Source of the DNA: Loripinus fragilis
Taxonomy: Eukaryota; Mollusca; Bivalvia; Lucinida; Lucinidae
Direction of reading: 5' to 3'
DNA length: 64,000 nucleotides
Assembly: GCA_964019695.1 (NCBI GenBank)
Contig: OZ026514.1
Location: forward strand, 10,664,751 to 10,728,750
A program made the position numbers and the translations under genes. Shown here one piece after another: positions 11,940 to 22,619 of this stretch (its first letter is position 1; every line of letters begins with the position of its first letter). The notes beneath the pieces were generated by a model. It was not told the DNA's origin. It searched no databases and saw only the letters and a list, made by a program, of their open reading frames with translations.

Positions 11940-12260
11940 ACAAAATGACCAGAACAAATGGCATTGTCTGTTGTTCTATGGAAGGGTATCGGGCTCATAA
12001 TTCAAATACGCATTATGCCTTATGCCTGATTCCATTTACGGGTTATGGATGTGTATTATGCTTTATCACAAAGTGTCTGTCAGTTGTATGCATTTACGTT
12101 CTACAAAATGATCGTGGTGATAATTCCATTCGGGTGTTCTGTATCCCTAATCCCTAATTATGCTTTAACACAAAGTGCCTCTCCGTAATATGCATTTTAC
12201 GTTCTATGAAAAGGGTCGAGCCGATAATTCCATTTGGTTATTTCTAAAAAAATATAACAG
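11940..12260 (+). repeat. Left arm of an approximately 300-bp inverted repeat pair
   Basis: Motifs such as 'ttctatggaagggtatcgg', 'caaatacgcattatgcctta' and 'cacaaagtgtctgtcagttg' appear in reverse complement at 14240-14560. The arms are diverged. The pair may be the ends of a 2.6-kb element or two opposed copies of one family. Confidence 0.7.
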
Positions 12261-12691
12261 TGACTGCATTTCTGTAATTCGGAATTCGCTTTCTACAGAA
12301 TGGCTTTCCATATTCTGGTTCACCTGAACTTGCGTTTTCCGGTAAACCTGTTTTTGCCAAACCGCAATACGCTTAAGTCTATTTCGACTACGCAACTAAA
12401 TTACTAGCTTCACCAAAAATTGCTAAACGCAAAATTAAAATAATGAAAATAGTAAATAATTCTGCAGTAGAACTCTTCTCTACTTTTTGTCCCTCATTTT
12501 ATGAAAAAAAACAAAACACGCGAGACGATTGTCTGCGCATGTCTATACTTTCGGAAGATAATGCACGCGAGACCCGGTGTACAACAGGTAAATTCTGCCC
12601 GTCAAGAGTTATCCTGATTACCCGTGGAAGGAGAAAAAACTTTTGTTAGTATTGAGGTTAGATCTACCAAATAGTGTGATATTACTTCTTA

Positions 12692-13586
12692 CAGGGCCGT
12701 CGTCGGCTTTTGAAAAGTGGTAAGGCCATGGAACGTCGTAGCCGTTTTTCTGAGTGTCGAAGGCATGAGTGGGGTGGTGGTGGGGGGTACGAGAGGTGGA
12801 TGACCCCTCTTGTTAGGGGGTGTGGGGGGGAGGCCCCAAGAAAATGTTCTAACTCAAGATGTCTGTAGAAGCGATTCTAATGCATTTTGAGGCATTTCTT
12901 GTCATACCAAGCTTATTTTACAAGCATTAGCTGCATTTCAGATGCTAATGACAGCTTTTTGACCCCCCCCCCACCAGCAATGTATTAACAACTGTTTTGA
13001 CCACTCGGTGGGTCTCATCAAGCGATGATATCAAACTTGACAGTTTGCTAGTAATTCTGATACAGAAATCTGTTGTTGTTTTAGTTTTTTTTTTGTTTTT
13101 TTTTTTGGGGGGGGGGGGTTGTTGTTTTGATTTTTTCAGTTCGATACATACATGATCATACATTCCCAGGCCTCTAGAAAAGTCAGCGTATTTATCAACT
13201 AAAATATATGTTGTGGGTACTCAAAGAACTGTCTCAATGAGACGGTTCTTTTGAGCACCCAAAACATATGTTTAAATCTTTACTAAAACATATGTTGTGG
13301 ACCCGGTTGTGGATACTCAAAAGAACCGTCTCGATGAGAACGATTCTTTTGAGCACCGAAAACAAATGTTAAAACTGATGGATAAGAAAATATTCACAAT
13401 ATTACGCTGGAAAATTTTGCTTATCTAGACATATACATGTCCGAGTTAATATAAATCAAGGTAAAAAGTCAATAGAAAAATGAAAAAATGACCCAGACAA
13501 AAAGGCATATTCGGCCTAAAATAAGTGGTCTGGCTAAAACCTTTTTTGGCCAAAAAAAGTGGTCTGTACCGCCGCCGACGGCCTTG
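12692..13586. mobile_element. 895-bp terminal-inverted-repeat DNA element with TCTTA target duplication
   Basis: Starts CAGGGCCGTCGTCGGC and ends GCCGCCGACGGCCTTG, a 16-bp inverted terminus with three mismatches. It is flanked by TCTTA at 12687-12691 and 13587-13591. The interior has poly-G/C runs and small palindromes and no transposase. A 5-bp duplication is compatible with some hAT-like or Transib-like families; the terminus alone does not decide. Confidence 0.65.
13203..13371. repeat. Two short hairpin repeats (catatgttgtgg...aaccgtctc)
   Basis: 'acatatgttgtgggtactcaaagaa' pairs with 'ttcttttgagcacccaaaacatatgt' around 'ctgtctcaatgagacgg', and the same structure recurs at 13285-13371. 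A third partial copy lies at 14715-14780. These are small foldback repeats. Confidence 0.6.
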
Positions 13587-13599
13587 TCTTAACTGTTGA

Positions 13600-13815
13600 G
13601 GCCCTCCCGGAGGGAGGAATGAGGGGGGGGGGGGGTACCTGTTCCTTTGTTCCCTGAAGTAAATTCGCTTGTTCCCCTGCTTCCCAAAAATCGAAAACTT
13701 GCTTTCTTATGTTCCCTGTTCCCCAATATTGTCTTTGTTCCCCTCAAAATTGGCCTTTGTTCCCCTTAAATTAATGTCCTTTTTCCCCTGTTCCCCAAAA
13801 CTCCCGGGAGGGCCT
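13600..13815. mobile_element. MITE with AGGCCCTCCCGG termini
   Basis: Starts 'gaggccctcccgg' and ends 'ctcccgggagggcct', near-perfect inverted termini about 215 bases apart. The interior is pyrimidine-rich with repeated 'gttcccct' and 'ttcccc', plus a poly-G run. No coding sequence. Confidence 0.6.
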
Positions 13816-14239
13816 AATTGTTACAACCTATGTCTTGACGAAAACTATAATTTTCAAAGGTTCCAGCTCCACATTTTTATACACATGAACTCCCTTTCCA
13901 GAAATCCTGGACCCACCCCTGACTGACGAGGAATGCTAATCTACCTAAGAGGCTAAGACAACGGATCAAGAACCGCTACTGGCTGTTCAGGGACTAGCGG
14001 ATAGCCGCACAAAGATCTATGCCTGTCCAGAAGTATTCTTGTCATCATTTATAGCAGCAAAGGCGTCTCATACATGTACAGCGTATTGTATTCAGTCATA
14101 AATCGATTTGCGACAACATGAAAAGCCGAAATAAGACTTTGTTGTCAATTGAAACGCGCATTGCAAGAAAGCAAATAACAGCTATTTAGAGAGATAAGAC
14201 ACTTTGAAAGAGCTAATTTTGCGGATTGAGAAAACCCAT

Positions 14240-14560
14240 AAAGCACATAACATAATGGCTAAATGGCATCAAGCGTAAAGACATTTTGTAGAATGCAGAA
14301 TGCATATTGCTGAAACGCACTGTCTGTTATAGCAAATAAGAAATGCACATTACTGGAATGGAATTATGACCGGGAGTTGGGGGTACAAAACACCCAAATG
14401 GAATTATTACCACGATCATTTGTAGAATGTAAACTGCATACAACTGATAGACACTTTGTGGTAAAGCATAATAAACATCCATAACACGTAAATGGAATCA
14501 GGTATAAGGCATAATGCGTATTTGAATTATGAGGCCGATACCCTTCCATATTGTTCTGGC
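14240..14560 (-). repeat. Right arm of the approximately 300-bp inverted repeat pair
   Basis: Reverse-complement partner of 11940-12260. It carries 'aactgatagacactttgtg', 'taaggcataatgcgtatttg' and 'cgatacccttccata'. Confidence 0.7.
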
Positions 14561-14897
14561 CAAGGAAATTCTCTCATTTGTTTGTATTTTGATATTTATG
14601 AAGAATACAAAGTTCATGCTTATGAGTTTACTAACATAAACATGTGAAAATTATATAATCAGACCTCCAGAAAGGGAGTGCCAAATTGAAAATTATTTTT
14701 CTTATTTCTCAACCCAAACATACATTGTTGGTACTCAAAAGAACTGTCTCACTGAGTTCATTTGTTCACACAAGACATATGGTTAAATTGATGGATAAGA
14801 AAAAAAAATACAATTTTACACTAAATGTTTTGCTTAACTGGACCTATGTATAATCCCAGATGTTTAGGGTAATACATAAGATCTTATCTCATTTCAG

Positions 14898-15238
14898 AGA
14901 AGAAACTGTGTAGACTAAAAGGCAGAACCAACAAAGAAGCAAAAGCATCTGAGATGATTGTCTCACTTCAAAGGACCAAAGAAGACCAATTGAATCAGAT
15001 TCTCTCGGCCAGCAGTCAGATCATGGACTTAGATGATGAGATAGACTATCAAGATAATACAATGATGTCAGCGCTACAAAGAAAGATAAATCCAGACAGA
15101 CAAGCATTAAACCCTGTAGAGTTATTTCCACTGATTAATAATGATTTTTTAGCCAAAATGAATGAATTGACCGATGAAGATAAAAGAGATAACAGTCCAA
15201 GTGATAAAACTTTGAAAGAAGAATCAGTACAGTCGTAA
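14898..15238 (+). CDS. CCDC32: CCDC32 homologue, coding exon 2 (C-terminal half)
   Basis: The acceptor 'tctcatttcag' ends at 14897. Joining base G from exon 1 with AG gives Glu, then KKLCRLKGR and a charged, coiled-coil-prone stretch (KEAKASEMIVSLQRTKEDQLNQ split around residues 70-95). An acidic tail and the stop TAA at 15236-15238 follow. The exon adds about 113 residues, for a total near 173. The EKKLxRxKG heptads and the following Q/K/E-rich helix match the region that defines CCDC32; the C-terminal third looks poorly conserved, as expected for the family. No polyadenylation signal could be placed with confidence in the next 700 bases. Confidence 0.85.
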
Positions 15239-16238
15239 AACTTTACATCGTTGTTAAATGTCATGGGCGTAGCCAGAATGGGACTTCTCTTTTAGAAGCA
15301 AATTGTTTCCCTTAAGAGCAGTCCTTTATGGTTAGAAAAACTTGGAGCAACAACAAGCACAAATATATTGTATGGCCACATCTTCAAACAATTATCGAAA
15401 GGATTGTGATACTGACAAAATATTTTGATTTGACTCTCCAATCTTTTTATTTAATCAAGCAAAGTTCTGGCAAAATGCAGCCAATATACGATACCTTTAA
15501 GGACATAAGCTTTTCCCTATTCAATTGCATGATTATTTTAAATGCAACATGTTGATTCCGATTATCACATTTTTTCCAGGAAATGTATCAATTCTCTATT
15601 GCAGCTCCGATGACAGTACTAGGTTTCAACACTAGATCACCCATGTTCAGGATTAGCATTTTCTGACGTCCGCGGATCAGATCCTCATTTTTAAGCATAG
15701 GAACCTTGTTTAAATGACATTATCTGCTAAATGTTAAGAGCAATAATTTTATTACTGTAAAGTTTTTGGCAGAATTGCTATCGGTAATCTTGCTTTCAAG
15801 TTACCAATCTTAAAGCCAATTTTATTTTAGGATTTTCTCAGTAAGACTGACTGAAAGCAATTTTTGTCTTTCCAAATAGTTTCCTCCGTTTTAAACCACA
15901 TTTTGTGGTCCAACAGTAGAGTTTACAGGATTTGCGCTATTCTAAGCGCAAGGACTGTTCTTTGATTGTGTTAATACAACAAATTTCATTTGAAAATACA
16001 TTAAAATACTTTCTTTTGTTACCCTTTTACGGAACCAGGCTGCCCTCCGCTCTGTCATAAAACAAACAACCTCTGAGACAAGACTAGCCAAAAATGATCC
16101 ACGGTCAGAAAACAGTATGATACCTGTAATAACAAGTACAAAGTATAGCAAGAAGATTGTAGCCAGTCTGGCTGGTTTTGAACATTTTCTGGTTATGAAA
16201 CATAAGATGCTTTCTGTGTTTTATATTAATCCTCAAAT
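15239..16238 (+). other. 3' flank of CCDC32, no further gene seen
   Basis: Probably contains the 3' UTR at its start. AT-rich and without a convincing open frame; the short frames at 15328-15555 and 15942-16151 have no family features. Confidence 0.35.
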
Positions 16239-16432
16239 GAGCGCAGTGGCTCAGTGGTAGAGTGCTTGACTCGAGATCGATGGACAGAGGGTGCGAGCCT
16301 CATCTGCGTTGTGTCCTTGAGCAAGACACATTAATCCTAGCTTAGAACTGGTTCAACCCAGGAAGACCTGTCCCTGCATAACTGAAAGATTGTTGATGGG
16401 ACGTAAAGAACAAACAAACAAACAAGCAAAAT
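16239..16432 (+). repeat. tRNA-derived SINE with AAAC tail
   Basis: The head 'gagcgcagtggctcagtggtag' (box A) and 'gggtgcgagcctc' (box B) is followed by 'tgtccttgagcaagacacatt', 'actggttcaacccaggaaga' and 'gttgatgggacgtaaagaa', then an (AAAC)n tail. Same family as 2108 and 21713, but more complete at its 3' end. Confidence 0.85.
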
Positions 16433-16740
16433 ACTAATCCTTATCCCTCCAACATTTTTAATCCTGAAAATGGCCTCTGCTTTGTATGTCTGTTGCATAT
16501 ACTCAAGTTCACTTCAGGCTAGATTTTTTCATGGAAGCAAACACTATGAACCCTGATCAAGGAAGCAGTCTGATCTGGGTTCATATTGTTTGCAATATAG
16601 GCTATAGGCTACCTAAGAACATAAACAGACAAGAGGAGCAAACCACAAAACTTGTGACTTGCCGAAAAAACGTTTATTTTAAGTTGGAACTCAAAGGTAT
16701 TTATTTTTGTAAGTTTGTAAGTCATTTTTATTTCATATTT

Positions 16741-16977
16741 GAGCCAGTGCATGAGATTTCCAACAATGTGGTGTGTGGGACCAGCAAAGCCTCAGATCAG
16801 CCTGCGCATACGCGAAGTCTGATCAGAGCCTTTGCTTGTCACTAGAGTATTCTATGATTGTTAAGCTACTGACTGAACACCACTTGGAGTTTCTAAGCTT
16901 AAAAGGAGGCTGCAGAGGCTCGTCTGAGTCTACACATGTCAAAATGCCAAATTGTTGGAAATCTCATGTACTGGCTC
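16741..16977. mobile_element. MITE with GAGCCAGTGCATGAGATTT termini, copy 1
   Basis: Begins 'gagccagtgcatgagattt' and ends 'aaatctcatgtactggctc', roughly 30-bp inverted termini, flanked by ATTT on both sides. The centre has 'gatcagcctgcgcatacgcg'. One frame gives the peptide TSKASDQPAHTRS, which I expect to turn up in spurious bivalve gene models; it is not a real domain. Confidence 0.75.
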
Positions 16978-17165
16978 ATTTTTCTTTTTCAGAATTTCAC
17001 CATAATTATGCTTGAATCCAATAGTTTGGAAAAATTGTTTGATAAAAAATGTTTTTTACCTAATTTTAAATCTTTTCTCTCTGATAGAGGAAGTATTTGA
17101 TGTTGATGCCTATGTTTTATTATGTGTTTATGTGCTGTTAAAATATTTTAATACAGTTTTATTAA

Positions 17166-17376
17166 CTCTTTCCTTGCTAGCATGACTTGCCGTCTGCTGA
17201 TAACCTTTACAAACAGTTTGAACCCAGATCAGGATCAACAGAACATTGGTCCAAAAGATCTGGATCCAAACTTTTTGACACTTATAGTATTCCTGAAAAG
17301 ACTTTTTTGAAAAGTTAATTTTGAAAAAGTCATTAGACAACAACAATTGCATGAAAATTACCCAGAATGCAAAGCA
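17166..17376. mobile_element. TTAA-flanked MITE, copy 3
   Basis: TTAA at 17162-17165 is followed by CTCTTTCCTTGCTAGC. The right end 'agaatgcaaagca' abuts TTAA at 17377-17380. The internal half-palindrome 'aacccagatcagg ... gatctggatcc' matches the family at 10306. Confidence 0.6.
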
Positions 17377-17421
17377 TTAAGAGGTGAATATGGATGAAAC
17401 TATAAAAATGAGAGTTCTAAG

Positions 17422-17617
17422 CTCTGTCCTTGCAAGTGGTAACGTTTGTCATCTGCTGATAAACTTTGCAAACAGGAAACGTCAGTCCTGATCTGGATCC
17501 AAACTGTTGATAGGCTGATTTAAATAGAATTTCTGAATATTTTATTGTAAAAGTAAATTTTATAAAAAGTCAGCAAATGACAGCAAGTGCAGGAAAAATT
17601 ATGCAGCATGCAAAGAG
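17422..17617. mobile_element. TTAA-flanked MITE, copy 4 (left end eroded)
   Basis: The right end 'gcagcatgcaaagag' abuts TTAA at 17618-17621. The left end 'ctctgtccttgcaagtgg' matches the family terminus, with its TTAA mutated. It lies directly after copy 3, and both are followed by 'gaggtgaatatgga', so this is a local duplication. Confidence 0.55.
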
Positions 17618-17870
17618 TTAAGAGGTGAATATGGATAAAACTATAAAAATGAGAGTTCTTAAATTGCATATCATAATATTGTAACCATAGAAGCTATAAC
17701 ATTTTTAACCCCATGACTGCTACAAAAATGTATCTGAAAATGTTGTTTACTGAAATTTACTGGTGCAGGTAAATGCTATGTCAAGGACTAATTTTGGAAT
17801 ACAGACAGTTTTGACCCAAATCTGATCTGGGTCCACACTGTTTTCTACAATGACAATTTATATGGACTAA

Positions 17871-18116
17871 CTGGTCCCGAGGTTAAAAAAACTTTGTTTA
17901 TACTCAACTCAGCTTGTCACAAATTTTTTCCTGCTCATAAATGTTAAAATGCCAACATTTGTTGGCATTTAACATTTATTAGCAAGATAAATACAACATC
18001 TTAGAGACTTAAAGCAAGAAACTTCTTTATTTGTCGGTATTTTAGTTTTTATGAGCTGTTGAAATTTCATGCTCAGTTGAGTTGAGCATGAAAAAAGTTT
18101 AAAACCTCGGGGCCAG
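17871..18116. mobile_element. MITE with CTGGTCCCGAGGTT termini
   Basis: Begins 'ctggtcccgaggtt' and ends 'aacctcggggccag'. The subterminal parts also pair ('actcaactcagct' with 'agttgagttgagca'). A central palindrome 'aaatgccaacatttgttggcattt' lies at 17945-17972. A decayed relative is at 25100-25262. Confidence 0.7.
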
Positions 18117-18182
18117 AAGATACAGCAGAAGATATTTAGTCACAATTTGCAGCTGAAGAGTTAAGATATACAATCACTGAAA

Positions 18183-18761
18183 ATGAACAAAATATGAAAC
18201 CTGTTTAAATTTTGCACAGGTTTCATATTTTGTTGTGTTTTATTAGTAACACTGCTGTTAAATTTTTGTGTCGCCATCTTTATATTAAGGGCAACTCTTG
18301 AGCAAGAATTAGTATCTTTAATAGACAGACAATTCTTTATGTAAGCATTATTGGCATCTTTATGACAGAACAAGTCCTAAGCAAGCCTATTAACCTCTTA
18401 TTTCTGTAAATTTGGAAATTTTTGTGAATAGGTATAAAAGACATATTTGCCAAGTTAAAAATTCGCGACTAGGGCACAGTTTACCTACATCAGTGACATC
18501 AGTAGCGGACAGAGTGATTTTGCGAGGGTTTTATTTTGTGAAAAGCCCTGAGCAAGTCTACTGACCTCTAATTAGCAAGGAAAAGTCCTAAGAAAGCATC
18601 ATGACCCATTTTTAGTTAGGGCAAGTTTTTAAGCAATCATATTGGCCTCTCTATAGCAAGCATAGGTCTTGAGCAAGCATATAGACATCTTTATAGCAAG
18701 GGCAAGTTTTAAGACAATATATTTGGCTTTTTATAGCAAGGGCAAGTTTTAAGACAATATA
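18183..18761. repeat. Hairpin followed by degenerate 40-50 bp tandem array
   Basis: A palindrome 'aaaatatgaaacctg/caggtttcatatttt' occupies 18189-18235. After it, the phrase 'tatagcaagggcaagttttaagacaat' recurs in variants about every 45-55 bases from 18260 to 18760. Confidence 0.6.
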
Positions 18762-18966
18762 CAGTAAAACCTGTCTTAAGCAGCCACTCAAACAGAAGAC
18801 CCAAAATTGTTTTTTAAGATCGATTATCACTTAATGCAAGTAAAAATATTGCAGAATGCTCTCTTGGAGCATTCTGCAATACTTTCGACCTACATTTAGC
18901 TACCATCTGTCTGTAAGACCTTTACTTTGTCTATTTTTGAGTGGCTGCTTAAGACAGGTTTTACTG
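18762..18966. mobile_element. 205-bp MITE, TA target site, CAGTAAAACCTGTCTTAAG termini (pogo/Tc1-like)
   Basis: The left terminus 'cagtaaaacctgtcttaag' and the right terminus 'cttaagacaggttttactg' are perfect inverse copies that extend into 'cagccactca'. TA flanks both sides. A central perfect hairpin 'attgcagaatgct...agcattctgcaat' is present. TA target and CAGTA-type ends suggest the Tc1/mariner-pogo superfamily. Confidence 0.8.
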
Positions 18967-19470
18967 TATTGGACACTTTATAGCATGGGCAAGTCCAAAG
19001 ATCTGATCAGTTAGTGTGTTTATGCAGCCTTATCTGGGCCTTTGTTGGTCGTATATGGCATACATAGGTTTTCTCATGATATGTTCCATACTTAGTCATT
19101 CGACAGCTAGTGCAATAAAAGTGTAATTTACAATAAAAACTGTTGTTTTGTAATTTGATAAAGTTTTGATGTTTTCTTTTACTCTCTGACACGTGTGTGC
19201 AATGAAAAAATGCATGCATGTCATTTCTATAGAATGCATTGTACTGTAGTATCTGGAGAACAAAAGCTGAAACTAGCTAGTCTTGCCCAGACAATTTGCA
19301 CACTCTACACTTTCAGTTCTTTAGTGCATTCTTTGCTTCCAAAGGATAACAATTTTAAGTACATATTTGCCAGCGCTTACTTCGATCAGATTTGGCAGGT
19401 CAGTCGATCAGTGTTCCTGGTGTCCACATTAAGCAGCTTGCACCACTTGAGCCTCGTGCAAGGCATATTT

Positions 19471-19713
19471 GAGCCAGTGCATGAGATTTACAACAATGTG
19501 GTATGTGCGACCAGCAAAGCCTCAGATCAGCCTGCGCATACGCGCAGTCCGATCAGAGCCTTAGCTAGTCACTTGAGTATTCTATGAGTGTTATGCTACT
19601 GATACTGACTGAACATCATCTGGAGTTTCAAAGCCTAAAGGGAGACTGCACAGGCTTGTATGAGTCTATTCATGTCAAAATGCCACATTGTTGAAAATCA
19701 CGTGTCATGGCTC
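19471..19713. mobile_element. MITE with GAGCCAGTGCATGAGATTT termini, copy 2
   Basis: Same family as 16741-16977: starts 'gagccagtgcatgagattt', ends 'aaaatcacgtgtcatggctc', again between ATTT and ATTT. More diverged on the right. Confidence 0.72.
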
Positions 19714-20090
19714 ATTTGTTAGTCTTGGCTGGCTGGGAACCTCATCTGCATTGAGACCCATTATAGCTTCTGTTAGATAAGTGTGATGTTTATAGCTCAC
19801 CTGAGAATGAAGTGCTCAAAGTGAGCTATTGGGCTAAGCAATGCCCAGAATAAGAAACATAACTCCAAGTTTGAACTCAAACTATAGAAAAGTTTGTAGA
19901 TATTTTCAAGCAATGTTCACAAAATCTTATCTGGAACCAAAGGACCAATGATTTTGTACCTCAGTATTAAGGGATTGTGGTATGGACCCTACCAGGGTTG
20001 TTCAAAAGATGCTACTTATCTGACATGACCTATTAAGGAGATATTGTGACTCAGTGTCATTCAGGAGCTTATGGTTCTCTGGCGTAAATA

Positions 20091-20952
20091 CGAGGGTCCG
20101 TCAAAAATAACTGAGAGTTGATTCATATCTCTTACGTAGGCTAAAATACACTAGTGAAATTTGGCACATGCATGCAATGAACTGTCCTGTGTCAGAATAG
20201 GCAATATACAAGACCACTCAAAGTATAGATTGTTGTTACTTAGCAACCGAAGAATGTGAAATAATGTCATGCGTTCACGCTGAAATATAGCGTTGCCATG
20301 GAAACACTATACAAAAGTTAAGTTACATCAACTTGTGCATTTGTTGCAAATAAATTATGTTAATGTATTTTGTGAAATGCAACAACTGAGATTGAGGCGT
20401 TGGAATTTTATTACATAAATAAGAAGAAAATTATTAACATTATCAACTTAGTATCATCATATGACCATTTCATTGTATTTTGTAATTGGTTTTGACATCT
20501 GAATGCATATCTTGAATATTTCCAGAAATAAATAGTTGTCATAGCAACAAAATCTGGCCTTTTAGTTAAAATTGGAATTTCCGTCGATTTTGGTTGCTAG
20601 GCAACGAACATTGCATGTATTGTATTTACCATCTATTACACTTCTTCAAAACATTGCTAACATATTGTTCGATACAATTGGAGAGATAAAAGGTCCGTTA
20701 TTATATTGTTTTAGATTTGAAAAGATTTTAAATTCATGGCGGCTTGGTCAGAAGTGTCGTCAGCGCGAGCGCACATCGCTGAGAGACGGTCTTCGGTTGC
20801 CTAGCAAAAGCGCATTGAAGATGATAAGACGTTAACTTCTATATGTAATGAAGCCTGAAGGTTCATTCTGTATGTGAATAAAGTTTCAGCCAAAACTGCA
20901 AACTCAGTAAAAAGATATTAACCAACTCTCAGTTATTTTTGACTGACCCTCG
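20091..20952. mobile_element. 862-bp mariner-type element, transposase absent
   Basis: Flanked by TA on both sides. Begins CGAGGGTCCGTCAAAAATAA and ends in the near-inverse TTATTTTTGACTGACCCTCG. The pairing continues through 'ctgagagttg/caactctcag', about 32 bp in all. The TACGAGGGT end is typical of mariner-like elements. The only sizeable frame (20572-20835) has no DDD/E or helix-turn-helix features, so it is non-autonomous or decayed. Confidence 0.8.
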
Positions 20953-21712
20953 TATATTTATTTTTCAAGGGAAAAAAGACAGAAAAAATCAGGAGTACCA
21001 ATGTGCCACAGTTTGAGTTTAGGTCAGGCCCAATGTTATTTGGAGCTGCTCTGGGTCCAAACTATTTGCAAAGGTTATGTACATTCACCAGTGCGAAAAG
21101 GTTACTAATATTTTGTAAGGATAAGCCCTTGTCCATAACATTGTGAATTATATGTTCTTTTTTTCATTTAAGCATCAATGGCAGTAGATTCAACCCTTTC
21201 ATTCTGGCGGATTATCCCATTCATATTAATACAATAAGTATGGAATTGTTCATTTTGTATTTTTAGGGGCTGTTAGTCAAAAATTCTATAAAGTGATGTA
21301 TTTATGTCCCGGAAGATTGTTTTTATGGGAGCAAACAGTGCAGACCCTAATAAAATACTGCCATATGCAGCCTTTCATCTAGGTCTCCACTGTTTGCTAA
21401 AGTACATGTTTACTGGTATCCAGAATGACTGGTACAAGATTTACTGAACTTGTTTATTTTGAATCGCCCAAGGTGATTAATTTACGCCGAGAATTTTAAT
21501 TTCAAGTTTACGTTTTCTTTATTTCTAAGTCAATTGTCTAAAACATGTTTTGGATCAATTTGAAACTGTTTTGAAAATATCAAATGTCTTCACCAAAATA
21601 CTGGAGGTCATAAGGAATAAGTAAACGCCCGAAATAGTACAAAATGCACGTTTGTCCATAATTGGGTACATTTTATTACAACTCCAGATAAACACACATC
21701 TTTGATCAGTCG

Positions 21713-21899
21713 GAGCGCAGTGGCTCAGTGGTAGAGTCCTTGACTCGAGACTGAGGGGTCGCGGGTTCGAGCCTCATCGGCGTCTCTTACGTTGTGTCCT
21801 TGAGCAAGACACATTAATGCTAGCTTAGTACTGGTTCAACCCAGGAAGACCCGTCCCTACATAACTGAAAGCTTGTTGATGGGATGTAAAGAATAAATC
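21713..21899 (+). repeat. tRNA-derived SINE with 9-bp target duplication
   Basis: Same family as 16239: head 'gagcgcagtggctcagtggtag', box B 'gcgggttcgagcctc', core 'tgtccttgagcaagacac'. The flanks share TCTTTGATC at 21699-21707 and 21900-21908, a target-site duplication that marks this copy as a relatively recent retroposition. Confidence 0.85.
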
Positions 21900-22619
21900 T
21901 CTTTGATCGTCATAATAGTAAGGACCAGCTCATGAGATTTTGGTACTTGTCACAAATTCATGCGCAGCAATTGCAGTCGGAAGTGAAGTTGAAAGTGGCG
22001 CAAAAACTTCAGCAGCACAGTGTTCTATCATCTTACTACTGCGCTAAGCCAACGACGACACATCTACATGATAAGAGTACAAACGCTATCATGCGCCTAT
22101 CCAGAGAAAGTTTTGGCTACTCTGACAACGTTTTTTAGTTGATGAGGGGAGTGAGGATCCAAATACCATTAAAGGCTGGCCATCATCGGCCCGCCAGCGA
22201 AACGCCATTTAAGTGGCACAACATTGAATGCTGGCTTGATAGCTTTGTAATTTTCCAGGTGATCCGGACCAGTATTGCTAGCGAACCCTATAGCTTTTTG
22301 ATTTTCTACCACTGATTTTGGTGTAATCTTTCAACTGTTCTGTTGAATTGTATTAATCCAGACGGAATAAAACCAGGAAGTAACCCCAAAACGACTGATA
22401 AGCATGCTGAAGAGTGCTCAAAAGCTGTTTGTTGGGGTGTAAACTCAAAAAGTGTATTAATTGTTCATGCATCAATACAGCCAAAGGTATCCGTCTCCTC
22501 AATAAAGTAGCCATTTCTTATTATTTTACAGTGTGGGGCTAGGTGTCTGAATTTTGGTCCGATGCTTCATATAATCCTTACTTTGCATGTTCGAGCAATG
22601 AGGTGAAAGTATGTATATA

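Larger units (their letters stand above)
9987..14897 (+). other. CCDC32: CCDC32 intron (4.9 kb), filled with repeats
   Basis: Bounded by GTATGC at 9987 and 'tctcatttcag' ending at 14897, which keeps phase 1 across the junction. Inside lie a local duplication (10189-10640 and 10889-11370), two TTAA MITEs, an inverted pair at 11940-12260 and 14240-14560, a terminal-inverted-repeat element at 12692-13586 and a MITE at 13600-13815. No other coding exon is apparent. Confidence 0.8.
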
